From assembly GCA_965249645.1 (NCBI GenBank), contig CBDFML010000009.1:248001-312000 (forward strand): a DNA stretch of 64,000 nucleotides. The letters run 5' to 3'. Every line of letters starts with the position of its first letter. Within the stretch, counting starts at the first letter, position 1. Made by a program: the position numbers and the translations under genes. The notes under the pieces were generated by a model. It saw only the letters and a program-made list of their open reading frames with translations. It made no database searches and was not told the origin of the DNA. Positions 1 through 8,018 of the stretch are shown one piece after another. The DNA comes from CAVOEB01 sp965249645 (GTDB lineage: Bacteria > Pseudomonadota > Alphaproteobacteria > UBA828 > JAPUJA01).

Positions 1-735
1 ATCGGTGTCGTCTTCTTCGTCCCCTACGTTTATTTCCTGGTCACCGGCCGGCTTGCAGCCCCGCTCGCTGCGCGACTGGCCATCGTTTTCCTGCTGGGCG
101 CGCTGCAGGGGCTGCTCGGCTGGTACATGATCAAGTCCGGCCTCGTGTCCGACCCCGATGTCAGCCCCTATCGACTGACCGCCCATCTCGGCCTCGCCGT
201 GGCAATCTACGCCGTCCTGATGTGGCTTGCGCTGGGCCGGGCGTCCCGCCCCCATGCCTTCGCCAGCGGGTTGGCGCCCGCGGGCCTGCGCCGGCTGGCC
301 GTCGTCGTCGTGGGGCTCGTCTTCCTGACCGTGCTATCCGGCGGGTTCGTGGCGGGCAATGACGCGGGCCTCGCCTACAACAGCTTTCCCCTGATGGACG
401 GCCACCTGGTGCCGCGGGATTACCTGCTGATCGAACCGGCCTGGCGCAACATCTTCGAAAACGTGCCCGCGGTGCAGTTCGATCACAGGGTGCTTGCCGT
501 TGTCACCGTCGTTCTCGTCCTTCTGCTCTGGGGTCTGTCGCTCCGTCACCTGCTCGAGGCGGGCGCGCGCTCGGCCTTGAACAGCCTGGCTCTCGCGGCG
601 CTGGCTCAGTTCGGACTCGGCATTGCAACCCTGCTTGCCTTCGTGCCGGTCTCGCTTGGCGCCCTGCACCAGGCGGGGGCTCTGCTGCTCCTGAGCGCCG
701 TGATCTGGGTCAACCGGGCCCTTCGCCCGCTTTGA
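1..735 (+). CDS. ctaA: heme A synthase, COX15/CtaA family (5' end missing)
   Basis: The reading frame is open from the first base of the window, so the N-terminus lies outside; the first in-frame ATG at 127 is internal. The product is an integral inner-membrane enzyme that oxidises heme O to heme A for the aa3-type cytochrome oxidase. Visible family marks are the GALQGLLGWYMIKSGL stretch just upstream of residue 127's ATG, hydrophobic helices throughout, and conserved histidines in the second half (FDHRVLAV, ALHQAGALLLL) that act as heme ligands in the family. About 244 residues are present of roughly 350 expected. The 3' end overlaps the convergent MFS gene by 26 bases. Family assignment is firm; activity is inferred from family. 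Confidence 0.93.
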   Translation: MGVVFFVPYVYFLVTGRLAAPLAARLAIVFLLGALQGLLGWYMIKSGLVSDPDVSPYRLTAHLGLAVAIYAVLMWLALGRASRPHAFASGLAPAGLRRLAVVVVGLVFLTVLSGGFVAGNDAGLAYNSFPLMDGHLVPRDYLLIEPAWRNIFENVPAVQFDHRVLAVVTVVLVLLLWGLSLRHLLEAGARSALNSLALAALAQFGLGIATLLAFVPVSLGALHQAGALLLLSAVIWVNRALRPL

Positions 736-1918
736 GCGCGCGTTCGGCGTGCTCACCCCGCCACGGCCGGCAGAACAGCGTGTAAATCATCAGGGCCATG
801 AAAATGGTGCCGATCAGGACCGGCAGGCCATGGGGATCCCACGCCGCCATCGCGCTGCCGCTCGCGAACGAGCCGCCGGCCGCGCCGGCAGAAAAGCACA
901 TCACGAACAGCGCGTTCGCCTGGGCAAGCTCCGAGGCGGGAAAGCGCTGACCCAGCAGGGTCACGCCGATCGAGTGGATGCCGACCAGCATGCCGCCCCA
1001 CAGAAACAGGTTCACCCACAGGCCGATTGTAGTCTGGACCGCGAAGGGCAGCAGGGCGGGGCCGACGATGCCGCAGGCGATGCAGACGATCATCAGCATC
1101 CAGCGATTCACGTGGTCGGCGGCCCAGCCGAACGGCACCTGCAGCGCCACGCCGCCGATAGTGAGAACGGATATCATGATTATGGCGTCTTCAATGCCGA
1201 GTCCGCTGTGCAGCCCGTAAACGGGCAGCATGGCGCCCAGGCCGGTTTCTCCGAAGCCGCCGACGAAGGCAATGATCATGATAACCGGCGCCATCCGGAA
1301 GGCGTGCCCCACATGGCGCGTCGCCTTGATCTCGATTTCGGGCACGGCGCGACGAAAAACCAGAAGCAGGGCGATGGAGCCCAGAATGATCGCGCCGCTG
1401 GTCAGGAACGGCGTGAACCCATCGATCCCGACCAGCTTGAGCAGCGCCGGGCCGGCGGCGTATCCCAGGCCCCACAGAGCGCCGTTGACGCCGAGCGCGA
1501 AGCCCCGGTTCTTCTCGGTCACGATGGCGTTGAGCCAGGTCATGATCAAGGTCCAGTGGATCACCATGCCGATGCCGATCAGGAAGCGGAAGCCGAACCA
1601 GGCGTTGAGCTCGCGCACGGTGGGCAGCAGCAACATTCCGACGAGCAGCAGGACGAGGCCCAGTTGCATGGTGCGATATAGCCCCAGCCAGCGGGCGAGG
1701 CGCGGCACGAAAGGTCCGGCCAGAACGGCGGCGATCATGGCCATCGAGGCGTTGAGTCCGATCAGGGTCGTGCTCACGCCGTCCTGTTCGAGCATCACCG
1801 ACAGGATGGGAATAACCACGCCGAAGAAGAAACCCGAGGCGAACACGCTTGCCTGAACGAGGATGATGCTGCGCCAACGCTGGCCCTCGGGCAGGTGTGA
1901 GCTCTCGGCAGCGGCCAT
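710..1918 (-). CDS. major facilitator superfamily transporter
   Basis: 402 residues with about twelve hydrophobic segments, typical of an MFS secondary transporter of the inner membrane. The N-half shows a short loop after helix 2 with basic residues (FVPRLARWLGLYRTMQ), where the family has its G-x-x-x-D/R-x-G-R-R loop, and the C-half has WAADHVNRWMLM in the equivalent position. I chose the ATG at 1918 because the frame upstream runs through the coding region of the ACT-domain gene and looks non-coding. It begins seven bases after that gene's stop, so the two are probably co-transcribed. Substrate cannot be told from sequence. Confidence 0.85.
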   Translation of the reverse strand: MAAAESSHLPEGQRWRSIILVQASVFASGFFFGVVIPILSVMLEQDGVSTTLIGLNASMAMIAAVLAGPFVPRLARWLGLYRTMQLGLVLLLVGMLLLPTVRELNAWFGFRFLIGIGMVIHWTLIMTWLNAIVTEKNRGFALGVNGALWGLGYAAGPALLKLVGIDGFTPFLTSGAIILGSIALLLVFRRAVPEIEIKATRHVGHAFRMAPVIMIIAFVGGFGETGLGAMLPVYGLHSGLGIEDAIIMISVLTIGGVALQVPFGWAADHVNRWMLMIVCIACGIVGPALLPFAVQTTIGLWVNLFLWGGMLVGIHSIGVTLLGQRFPASELAQANALFVMCFSAGAAGGSFASGSAMAAWDPHGLPVLIGTIFMALMIYTLFCRPWRGEHAERALKAGEGPG

Positions 1919-1925
1919 CCCGGGC

Positions 1926-2231
1926 TTAGACCGCGATGGGTGCGGGCATATCGCCCTGCCGGGCAGCGCACAGCACGTTGCGCACGCAGACCAGCGAACG
2001 CAACCGCCAGGACAGTCGCTCCGCGTCGCCGGCATCGAGACCGCCGAACTGCAGGTCGAACGACAGGGCATCGCCGTCGTGGGCGGCGTAAAGCCGCAGC
2101 GGCACCAGTCCGCGCGCGGCGAACAGGCCGAGGATGCGCGACAGCGCAGAAGACTCGGCGTCCGCGATGACGGCGAAACAGGTCACGGACGCGGTGGGGG
2201 CGGCGCTTTCGCGCTCAACAGGAAAAGACAT
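1926..2231 (-). CDS. small ACT-domain protein
   Basis: 101 residues. The segment VTCFAVIADAESSALSRILG, followed by LFAARGLVPLRLYAA, follows the ACT-domain pattern of a beta strand, an alpha helix at a G/A-x-L-x-R-I-L turn and a second strand, as in acetolactate synthase small subunits. It lacks the second domain of IlvH, so it is a stand-alone ACT protein that probably binds an amino acid or related ligand. The ATG at 2231 has a GGAG ribosome binding site about ten bases upstream, which decides the start over a longer in-frame extension. It lies directly upstream of the MFS gene on the same strand; that pairing may mean it senses the transported compound, but this is only inference. Confidence 0.6.
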   Translation of the reverse strand: MSFPVERESAAPTASVTCFAVIADAESSALSRILGLFAARGLVPLRLYAAHDGDALSFDLQFGGLDAGDAERLSWRLRSLVCVRNVLCAARQGDMPAPIAV

Positions 2232-2410
2232 GACACTCAAACTCCGGACGGACGACGCAAGGATGCACGGAATGCTCCCGGCCCTCGATGAGGACCGGGC
2301 CGCCAATTCGCGCGCCCGAAAGTCGCAGGGGAGTTTGCAGCATCATGGCGTCGGTTATAGACCCGGCCCGCACGCACTGTCAAAGCCGAAACGCCGTGAG
2401 CGTGCCGGTG

Positions 2411-3270
2411 CTACCAGGCCATGCGGGCGATGGCTGCGGTGGGCAGGGCTCCGGCCTCCCGGCACAGGGCCTCGAGCTCTGCCGCCGATGGTCGGGCGCC
2501 GGTCGGGGTCGACAGTCGCTCCGCCAGCAACCCGCCGGTCACCAGTAGCGAATCGATGCCCGCATCCCGGGCACCCCGGATGTCGGTCTCCAGCCCGTCG
2601 CCGATCGCCAGGACTTTTGCACGCTCGCGGATTCCAAGTGCATCGAGGCAGAGGCCGTAGACCTCGGCGTGGGGTTTGCCGAAGTCGTGAACCGTGCCGC
2701 CCCGTTCGGCGTAGCGGGCGGCAAGCGCGCCGGCGCAAAGTTCCGCCCGGCCGTGGCGCACGACGGCCTTGTCGGGATTGGCACAGATCATGGGCAGGCC
2801 GTGCTCGGTGCCTGCGGCCAGGACGGGATCGTAGTCGGCAACGCTTTCCTCGGGCCCGTCGAGCCCGGTGCACAGGATGAAGTCGCAGCTCTCGAGGTCG
2901 TCGCTTTCGGTGTAATCGAGCCCGTCGAGCAGGCCGTCGCCGCGCGCCGGTCCCAGATGATAGGCGCGCCGGCCCAGGGCGCCGCGCGCGCCGCGAGCGC
3001 GGCACGCGCGGCGTCGCCCGAGGTCAAGATGGTGCGCACGAGGCCGGGGGCGAGGCCCTTCTCGGCCAGGATTTCCGCAACCCGATCGCTGCGGCGCGGC
3101 GCGTTCGACAGCAGCACGACGGGGATTGCCGCTTCTTGTAAGCCAGCCAGCGCTTGCGCCGCGTCGGCAAAGATCGCGCCGCCGTCGTGCAGACAGCCCC
3201 AGACGTCGAGAATCACCCCGTCATAGGGGACCACGGCGTCGGCCAGATGATCGAAAACCTCGATGCTCAC
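2411..3270 (-). pseudogene. HAD-IIA (TIGR01459-type) sugar phosphatase, frameshifted
   Basis: Two frames together give a full HAD-IIA phosphatase of about 286 residues, the usual length. The first, from the ATG at 3270, has motif I as DVWGCLHDGG and motif II as LSNAPRR. It is correct down to about 2990 and then turns into low-complexity nonsense. The second frame takes over at about 2980 with RRAYHLGP, passes through ICANPDKAVV and ends with the acidic motif IGDGLETDIRGA. The shift lies in a GC-only run at roughly 2978-2992. Either the gene is broken or one base was lost or gained in assembly. Members of this family are thought to dephosphorylate small sugar phosphates in the cytoplasm; the substrate here is unknown. 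Confidence 0.8.
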
Positions 3271-3321
3271 GGGCGCCCTTGTCTCATGGGCGCGGCGGAA
3301 TGAAAATAGGTTGTGGGAAGT

Positions 3322-4725
3322 TTAGGCGTCGATCTTGGAGAGCCGGAGTTCGCCGAACAGGTAGCCTTGGCCGAACGCGATCGGGAAGTCGAGGAAATCG
3401 ACGAGCTGCTGCTCGGTCTCGATTTTTTCGACCACCAGATCAATGCCTGTGCGGTTGATCCGTGCCTGGAGAAGTTCGAGTTCGACCGCCTCGTCGTCCT
3501 CGTCCATGAGCGCGTGCAGGATGTTTGACTCGATCTTGACGTAGCGGAACTGGCAGCGGGCGAGGTTCTCGAAATTCAGGTCGATACGGTTCACCCGGTC
3601 CATCGAGAACGAAAAGCCGATGGCGGCCAACGCCTGGAGGTTAAGCTCGACCTCTTCGTCCATGGCGGCCAGATCGTCCTGGCTCAGCACGAAGATCAGG
3701 GACTCGGCAAGGTCCTCGTTTTCACCCATGAATTCGATGAACTGCGGGAAGAACGAACAGTCGCGCAGTGTGTGAGGCGAGATGATGTTGCAGAAGAAGC
3801 GGTAGTCGCGGTTGCGTTGGCGCGTCTTGCGCACGAGCTGGATACAACGGAACAGCAGGTTGTTGTCGATAGCCGAGACGAGGCCCTCCTTTTCCGCGAC
3901 CGGGATGTAGCGCTCGGGTCCGATCACGGTGCCGTCGGCGGCGCGGATTCGCGAAAAGCTCTCGTAAAAAGCCACCTTGCGGGTGGGCAGGCTGACGACG
4001 GGCTGCAGGAACACGCTGACCCGGCCGTCGCGCAAAGCCTCCTGGATTTCGTCGAGAACCTCGTCGTTTTCGATCGCGGGCTGGAGCAATTCGCGGCGTA
4101 GCTCGCTCACCATATTGGTCGGGCCCGCTTCAGCCGGCCCGTCGACCGGGTCGGCGTCGGCGTGGGGCGCAAGCGCGGCCCCCATGGGCACGTCCGCACG
4201 CCCGACGTTGCGCAGGAATTCATCGCGGTCGAGACCGACATGCAGGCGCGGCTCGATCCGCTCGGGCTCTGCGGCCACCGGCACGTCCGGCGCGCCGTGA
4301 ACCTCGAGCAACTCGTCGCCCAGCTCAAGCACCGCGTCGCCGGTGGCGTCGTCGGGAGCGCCGCCGTCGGGATCGATCTGGTCGTTCAGCAGGCGCATCA
4401 CCTTGCGCTCCGCCGCCACTTCTTCGTGAGCCTCGCTCAACGCCACGCGCAGCAGTTCGGGGCTGGCCTCCGCCACGGCCTTGCGCATTTCGGCAAAGCT
4501 CTTCGAAAGCTGGGCCTGGTTTCGGGCAAGCGACGCAACCTTGCGGCCGCGCGCCGCATGAACCACCCCGAGATGCACTAGCCCGCCGAGCAACACGCCC
4601 AGCGCGGCAAGCAGAACCGCGGTCATCTGGTCGATACCCAATACGATCTGGGGCAATCCGACCGCGACGGCGGCGGTCACGGTGATGTAGGCGAGCGCGA
4701 TGGCAAAGTGAAGAAGCACCGACAT
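3322..4725 (-). CDS. membrane-anchored degenerate EAL-domain protein, TipF-like
   Basis: 467 residues: two N-terminal hydrophobic helices (roughly residues 5-55), a charged, probably coiled-coil and acidic linker, then an EAL domain over the last 240 residues. The EAL signature itself is replaced by ESFSRIR, and the usual D-D-F-G-T-G metal/loop region reads MDRVNRID, while FRYVKIE, VEKIE and FGQGYLFG are recognisable. Loss of the metal-binding aspartates points to a c-di-GMP receptor or scaffold rather than a phosphodiesterase. The layout matches Caulobacter TipF, which binds c-di-GMP and helps place the flagellum; a flagellar operon lies 8 kb away. I chose the ATG at 4725 because GGAGAG stands nine bases upstream; an upstream in-frame TTG at 4758 has no such site. 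Confidence 0.72.
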   Translation of the reverse strand: MSVLLHFAIALAYITVTAAVAVGLPQIVLGIDQMTAVLLAALGVLLGGLVHLGVVHAARGRKVASLARNQAQLSKSFAEMRKAVAEASPELLRVALSEAHEEVAAERKVMRLLNDQIDPDGGAPDDATGDAVLELGDELLEVHGAPDVPVAAEPERIEPRLHVGLDRDEFLRNVGRADVPMGAALAPHADADPVDGPAEAGPTNMVSELRRELLQPAIENDEVLDEIQEALRDGRVSVFLQPVVSLPTRKVAFYESFSRIRAADGTVIGPERYIPVAEKEGLVSAIDNNLLFRCIQLVRKTRQRNRDYRFFCNIISPHTLRDCSFFPQFIEFMGENEDLAESLIFVLSQDDLAAMDEEVELNLQALAAIGFSFSMDRVNRIDLNFENLARCQFRYVKIESNILHALMDEDDEAVELELLQARINRTGIDLVVEKIETEQQLVDFLDFPIAFGQGYLFGELRLSKIDA

Positions 4726-4781
4726 GCGCAAAAGCTCTCCGGTTGTTCCGATGGCCAATGCTAAGCTTCACCCGAACATCG

Positions 4782-4796
4782 TTAACAAAGGTTTAT
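4782..4796. promoter_or_regulatory. imperfect CtrA-type box between divergent genes
   Basis: TTAA, seven bases, then TTAT. Read on the minus strand it is ATAAACCTTTGTTAA, close to the perfect box at 29695. It lies 57 bases upstream of the EAL gene start and 5 bases before the sugar dehydrogenase start, so if used it more likely serves the EAL gene. One half-site has a mismatch, hence the low confidence. Confidence 0.35.
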
Positions 4797-4800
4797 CGCG

Positions 4801-5937
4801 ATGGGGATGCTCGGAACTTTTGTCCGGCGCCTGGCGGTGCGCCGCATCGTGTTGGGCACGGCCGTTGCGGTTGGGCTTTCGGGCGCTATTGCCGCCGGGG
4901 AGCTGCCGCTCGATCTTATCAGGCTTCCCCCGGGCTTCGTCATCGAGGTCTATGCCGACAATCTGCCCGGCGCCCGCTCGATGGCGCGCGGGTCCGGCGG
5001 CACCCTGTTCGTGGGCACCCGCTCGCTCGACCGGGTCTACGCCGTGCGCGACCTCGACGGCGACCAGAAGGCCGACGAGACCCGCGTGCTGATCGACGGC
5101 CTGCGCTCGCCCAACGGCGTCGCGCTGCGGGGCGGCGCGCTTTACGTGGCCGAAATCGGCCGCGTCCTGCGTTACGGCGACATCGAGGCCCGGCTCAACG
5201 ATCCACCGTCGCCGGTTGTGGTCAACGACGCTTTTCCCGAAAACGGGCATCACGGCTGGAAATTCATCCGCTTCGGTCCTGACGGCTGGCTCTACGTTCC
5301 CGTGGGTGCGCCGTGCAACATCTGCGAATCGGCCGAGCCCTACGCCTCGATCCTGCGCATGCGGCCCGACGGCTCGGAGCTGGAAATCTACGTTCGCGGT
5401 GTGCGCAACAGCGTCGGGTTCGACTGGCACCCCGGGACCAGCGAGCTGTGGTTCACCGATAACGGCCGCGACGGCCTGGGCGACGATTTGCCCCCCGACG
5501 AGCTCAACCGGGTGGCCGCGCCGGGCCAGCATTTCGGATATCCCTACTGTCATGGCGGGTTTCATCCCGACCCCAAGTTCGGGGCGGGCCACGATTGTGG
5601 CGATTACGCCCTTCCGGCGGTTCGGCTCGGCCCCCATGTGGCCGCGCTGGGCATGCGCTTTTATACGGGCACGATGTTCCCGGCGCCCTACCGCCACCAG
5701 ATCTTCATCGCCGAGCACGGCTCGTGGGACCGCTCGGAAAAGATCGGCTACCGGGTGTCGTTGGTCCGCATCGAGGACAGCCGGGCCGTGGCCTATGAGA
5801 GCTTCGCCGAGGGCTGGCTGCAGGGCGAGGAGTCGTGGGGCAGGCCGGTCGACCTCCTGGTCATGCCCGACGGCGCGCTGCTCGTCTCCGACGACGAGGC
5901 GGGTGCGATCTACCGGATCTCCTATTCCGGCGAGTAA
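4801..5937 (+). CDS. PQQ-dependent sugar/aldose dehydrogenase family, secreted
   Basis: 378 residues with an N-terminal signal peptide (basic start, hydrophobic core to about residue 33, AIAAGE cleavage region). The mature part is a six-bladed propeller of the glucose/sorbosone dehydrogenase type: LPPGFVIEVYADNLPGARSM at the start, ENGHHGWKFIRFGPDGWLYV, NSVGFDWHPGTSELWFTDNG and GDDLPPDELNRV are the conserved blade motifs. Family members oxidise sugars or aldehydes in the periplasm with pyrroloquinoline quinone and pass electrons to the respiratory chain; some members have lost activity. PQQ synthesis genes are not in the window. A second ATG two codons in would serve equally well as a start. 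Confidence 0.85.
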   Translation: MGMLGTFVRRLAVRRIVLGTAVAVGLSGAIAAGELPLDLIRLPPGFVIEVYADNLPGARSMARGSGGTLFVGTRSLDRVYAVRDLDGDQKADETRVLIDGLRSPNGVALRGGALYVAEIGRVLRYGDIEARLNDPPSPVVVNDAFPENGHHGWKFIRFGPDGWLYVPVGAPCNICESAEPYASILRMRPDGSELEIYVRGVRNSVGFDWHPGTSELWFTDNGRDGLGDDLPPDELNRVAAPGQHFGYPYCHGGFHPDPKFGAGHDCGDYALPAVRLGPHVAALGMRFYTGTMFPAPYRHQIFIAEHGSWDRSEKIGYRVSLVRIEDSRAVAYESFAEGWLQGEESWGRPVDLLVMPDGALLVSDDEAGAIYRISYSGE

Positions 5938-5997
5938 GGCGGCTTAAGATCGCCTTGAGACGCTCAGGGCCGCTGCCGCGAGCGAAAAGAGCTAGCG

Positions 5998-6351
5998 TCA
6001 GGCACCGGCCTGGGCGTCGAACTGGTCGAATGCCTCGAGTGCCTCGACGCCATGAACCAGGGCTGGCGCGCCCGCCATCTGGACCGCGACGCCGATGGCT
6101 TCGCTCACCTCGTTCCGCGTCGCGCCGTTGTCCCGGGCCCAGGCGGCGTGCAGGGTGATGCAGGCTTCGCAGCGCACCGCGACGGCAATGCCGAGTGCCA
6201 GGAGTTCCTTGGTCTTGGTGTCCAGCGCGCCCGCCTTGCCGGCCTCCGTCACCATGGCATCGAACGCTTTCATGAAGTCGGGCGAGGCGTCGCCGAGCGA
6301 CGCATCGCGGGCTTCGATCTCGTGATAGAGCTTCACATAATCCTTGGCCAT
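5998..6351 (-). CDS. carboxymuconolactone decarboxylase/AhpD-family protein
   Basis: 117 residues forming a single CMD domain. The motif CEACITLHAAW carries the two cysteines and histidine of the AhpD-type redox centre (C-x-x-C-x-x-x-H), preceded by the expected KTKELLALGIAVAVR helix. This points to a small cytoplasmic peroxidase-like or thiol-disulfide protein rather than a lactone decarboxylase. GGAGA precedes the ATG at 6351 by about eight bases. It stands alone, convergent with the sugar dehydrogenase; the specific partner is unknown. Confidence 0.85.
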   Translation of the reverse strand: MAKDYVKLYHEIEARDASLGDASPDFMKAFDAMVTEAGKAGALDTKTKELLALGIAVAVRCEACITLHAAWARDNGATRNEVSEAIGVAVQMAGAPALVHGVEALEAFDQFDAQAGA

Positions 6352-6403
6352 GGCCGGGTCTCCTTGATGGGCCGGGAGGGGAATGCCGTCCCCGCCGGCG
6401 ACG

Positions 6404-6883
6404 TCACGGAGCCGGCGTGGTGGCAGGCGACAGGGGAGAGACCGTGATCGTCACATAAGCGCCCGAGAGGGTTTCGCTCTCGATGGTCAGGGTGGCGACC
6501 CGGTCCAACCGCGAGAAGGTGAGCAGGCTCACGTCGCTGCGCAGCGCGGTCAGCTCGATCCATTGGTGGTTTGGCATCTCGCGCTGGAAATACTCGAACG
6601 CCGCGCTGGCCGAGACCTCGGTCTCGATCACCAGCCGTCCGGTCCATTTGTCGTCGCGCCCGAAGATCAGCGACTCGTCGAGCACCATCGCGCTGCCCGC
6701 GGGAATCGAAATGTCGGGGAACTGGCTGAACGAGGGAATCGGGTTGCCCGCGGAATCCTCCAGCGGGCCCGACGAGACCTCGACGGATTCGCCCGTGCAG
6801 GCGCCAAGACCCAGGGCAAGCACGACGCCGAGCGCCGGGATCAGGCCGGTCAGTCTGCGCGTCCGTCGAACGGGGTCGGTCAT
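6404..6883 (-). CDS. uncharacterised outer-membrane-type lipoprotein
   Basis: 159 residues. The N-terminus is basic, then hydrophobic, ending in a lipobox LGLGAC with the acylated cysteine near residue 29, so the protein is lipid-anchored. The mature domain (PIPSFSQFPDISIPAGSAMV to the end) looks like a compact alpha/beta domain, with VIETEVSASAAFEYFQREMP as the most distinctive segment. I recognise the pattern as a conserved alphaproteobacterial lipoprotein but know no function. It lies between the AhpD-like gene and pyrD, all on the minus strand with short gaps. Confidence 0.75.
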   Translation of the reverse strand: MTDPVRRTRRLTGLIPALGVVLALGLGACTGESVEVSSGPLEDSAGNPIPSFSQFPDISIPAGSAMVLDESLIFGRDDKWTGRLVIETEVSASAAFEYFQREMPNHQWIELTALRSDVSLLTFSRLDRVATLTIESETLSGAYVTITVSPLSPATTPAP

Positions 6884-6934
6884 CTAGTGAGTCTAGCCCA
6901 CGCCGAATCGCACACACAAGCCCGACGCGCGGCG

Positions 6935-7999
6935 TCAGCCCGCGGCATCCCGACCCACCGCGTCGGCGATTCGGGCGATGCCGTCGGCGCCGAGCCGGCG
7001 GGCAAGGTCGGCCTTGATGCGCCCGATCAGGACAGGACCCCGGTAGATCAGGGCGGTGTATAGCTGCACCAGTGAGGCGCCGGCGCGGATCTTGGCGTAG
7101 GCGTCCGCACCCGACGCGATACCGCCGACCCCGATCAGCGGCATGGCGCCGTCGGTCATGCGGTAGACCGTGGCCACCATCCGGGTCGAGGCCTCGAACA
7201 GCGGCCGGCCGCTTAACCCCCCGGCCTCAGTGCGGTGGCGGCTGCGCAAGGTTTCGGGCCGCGCGGTCGTCGTGTTGCTCACCACCAGCCCGTCCACGTT
7301 CCGGGCGAGCGCCGTCTCGACGATGCCGGTCAACGCCGCCTCGTCTAGGTCCGGGGCGATCTTGACCAGCACGGCAAGCGGCCGCGGCCGTTCGGGCAGT
7401 CGGTCTCGGGCCTCCATCACGCGCCCGAGCAGGGCGTCGAGCGCGGCACGGTCCTGCAGGTCGCGCAGACCCGGCGTGTTGGGCGAGGAGACGTTGACGG
7501 TTGCATACCCGACCAGCGGGCCCAGCCGTTCGATGCCGGCAACGAAGTCCGCCGCCGGGTCGGTAGCGTCCTTGTTGATGCCGAGATTGGCGCCGAGCGG
7601 GCAGGGCAGGGGGCCCGCCGCTGCGATCCGCCGCGCCGCTCTGTCCAACCCCTTGTTGTTGAAGCCGAGCCGGTTGATCACGGCCTCGTCCTCGACCAGC
7701 CGAAAAACCCGGGGCCGAGCGTTCCCCGGCTGGGGCCGGGGCGTTACCCCGCCGACTTCGACGAAACCGAAGCCCAGCGCCGCAAGCGCGCCCATCGCCA
7801 CGGCGTTCTTATCGAAGCCGGGCGCCAGGCCGACGGGATTGGCGAAGTCGAGGCCGAAGACGGAGCAGGCGAGTTCGGGCCCGTCCGCAGCGCTCGCACG
7901 GCCCGCGAGGCCGGCGCGCAATCCCGCCAGCGTTGCCCGGTGGGCGGCTTCGGGGGCAAGACAGCGAAGCAGCGGCCAGGCCAGGGGGTAGAGGTCCAT
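6935..7999 (-). CDS. pyrD: dihydroorotate dehydrogenase (quinone), class 2
   Basis: 354 residues. It oxidises dihydroorotate to orotate in pyrimidine synthesis, passing electrons via FMN to membrane quinone. The N-terminal amphipathic region (LYPLAWPLLRCLAPEAAHRA) is the membrane-association helix pair of class 2 enzymes. NPVGLAPGFDKNA, GFGFVEVGGVTP, the catalytic-serine region NVSSPNTPGLR and VSNTTT/GVGGI phosphate-binding motifs are all present. The ATG at 7999 is preferred over an in-frame GTG three bases upstream. It begins 19 bases after the lysK stop on the same strand, so lysK and pyrD are likely one transcript. Confidence 0.96.
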   Translation of the reverse strand: MDLYPLAWPLLRCLAPEAAHRATLAGLRAGLAGRASAADGPELACSVFGLDFANPVGLAPGFDKNAVAMGALAALGFGFVEVGGVTPRPQPGNARPRVFRLVEDEAVINRLGFNNKGLDRAARRIAAAGPLPCPLGANLGINKDATDPAADFVAGIERLGPLVGYATVNVSSPNTPGLRDLQDRAALDALLGRVMEARDRLPERPRPLAVLVKIAPDLDEAALTGIVETALARNVDGLVVSNTTTARPETLRSRHRTEAGGLSGRPLFEASTRMVATVYRMTDGAMPLIGVGGIASGADAYAKIRAGASLVQLYTALIYRGPVLIGRIKADLARRLGADGIARIADAVGRDAAG

Positions 8000-8018
8000 C
8001 ACGCCCCGCCCTCTCGCG

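Noticed and set aside
4325..4771. Alternative minus-strand frame overlapping the EAL gene start.
   Set aside because: The EAL frame has two membrane helices and a GGAGAG site; the other frame is arginine-rich shadow.
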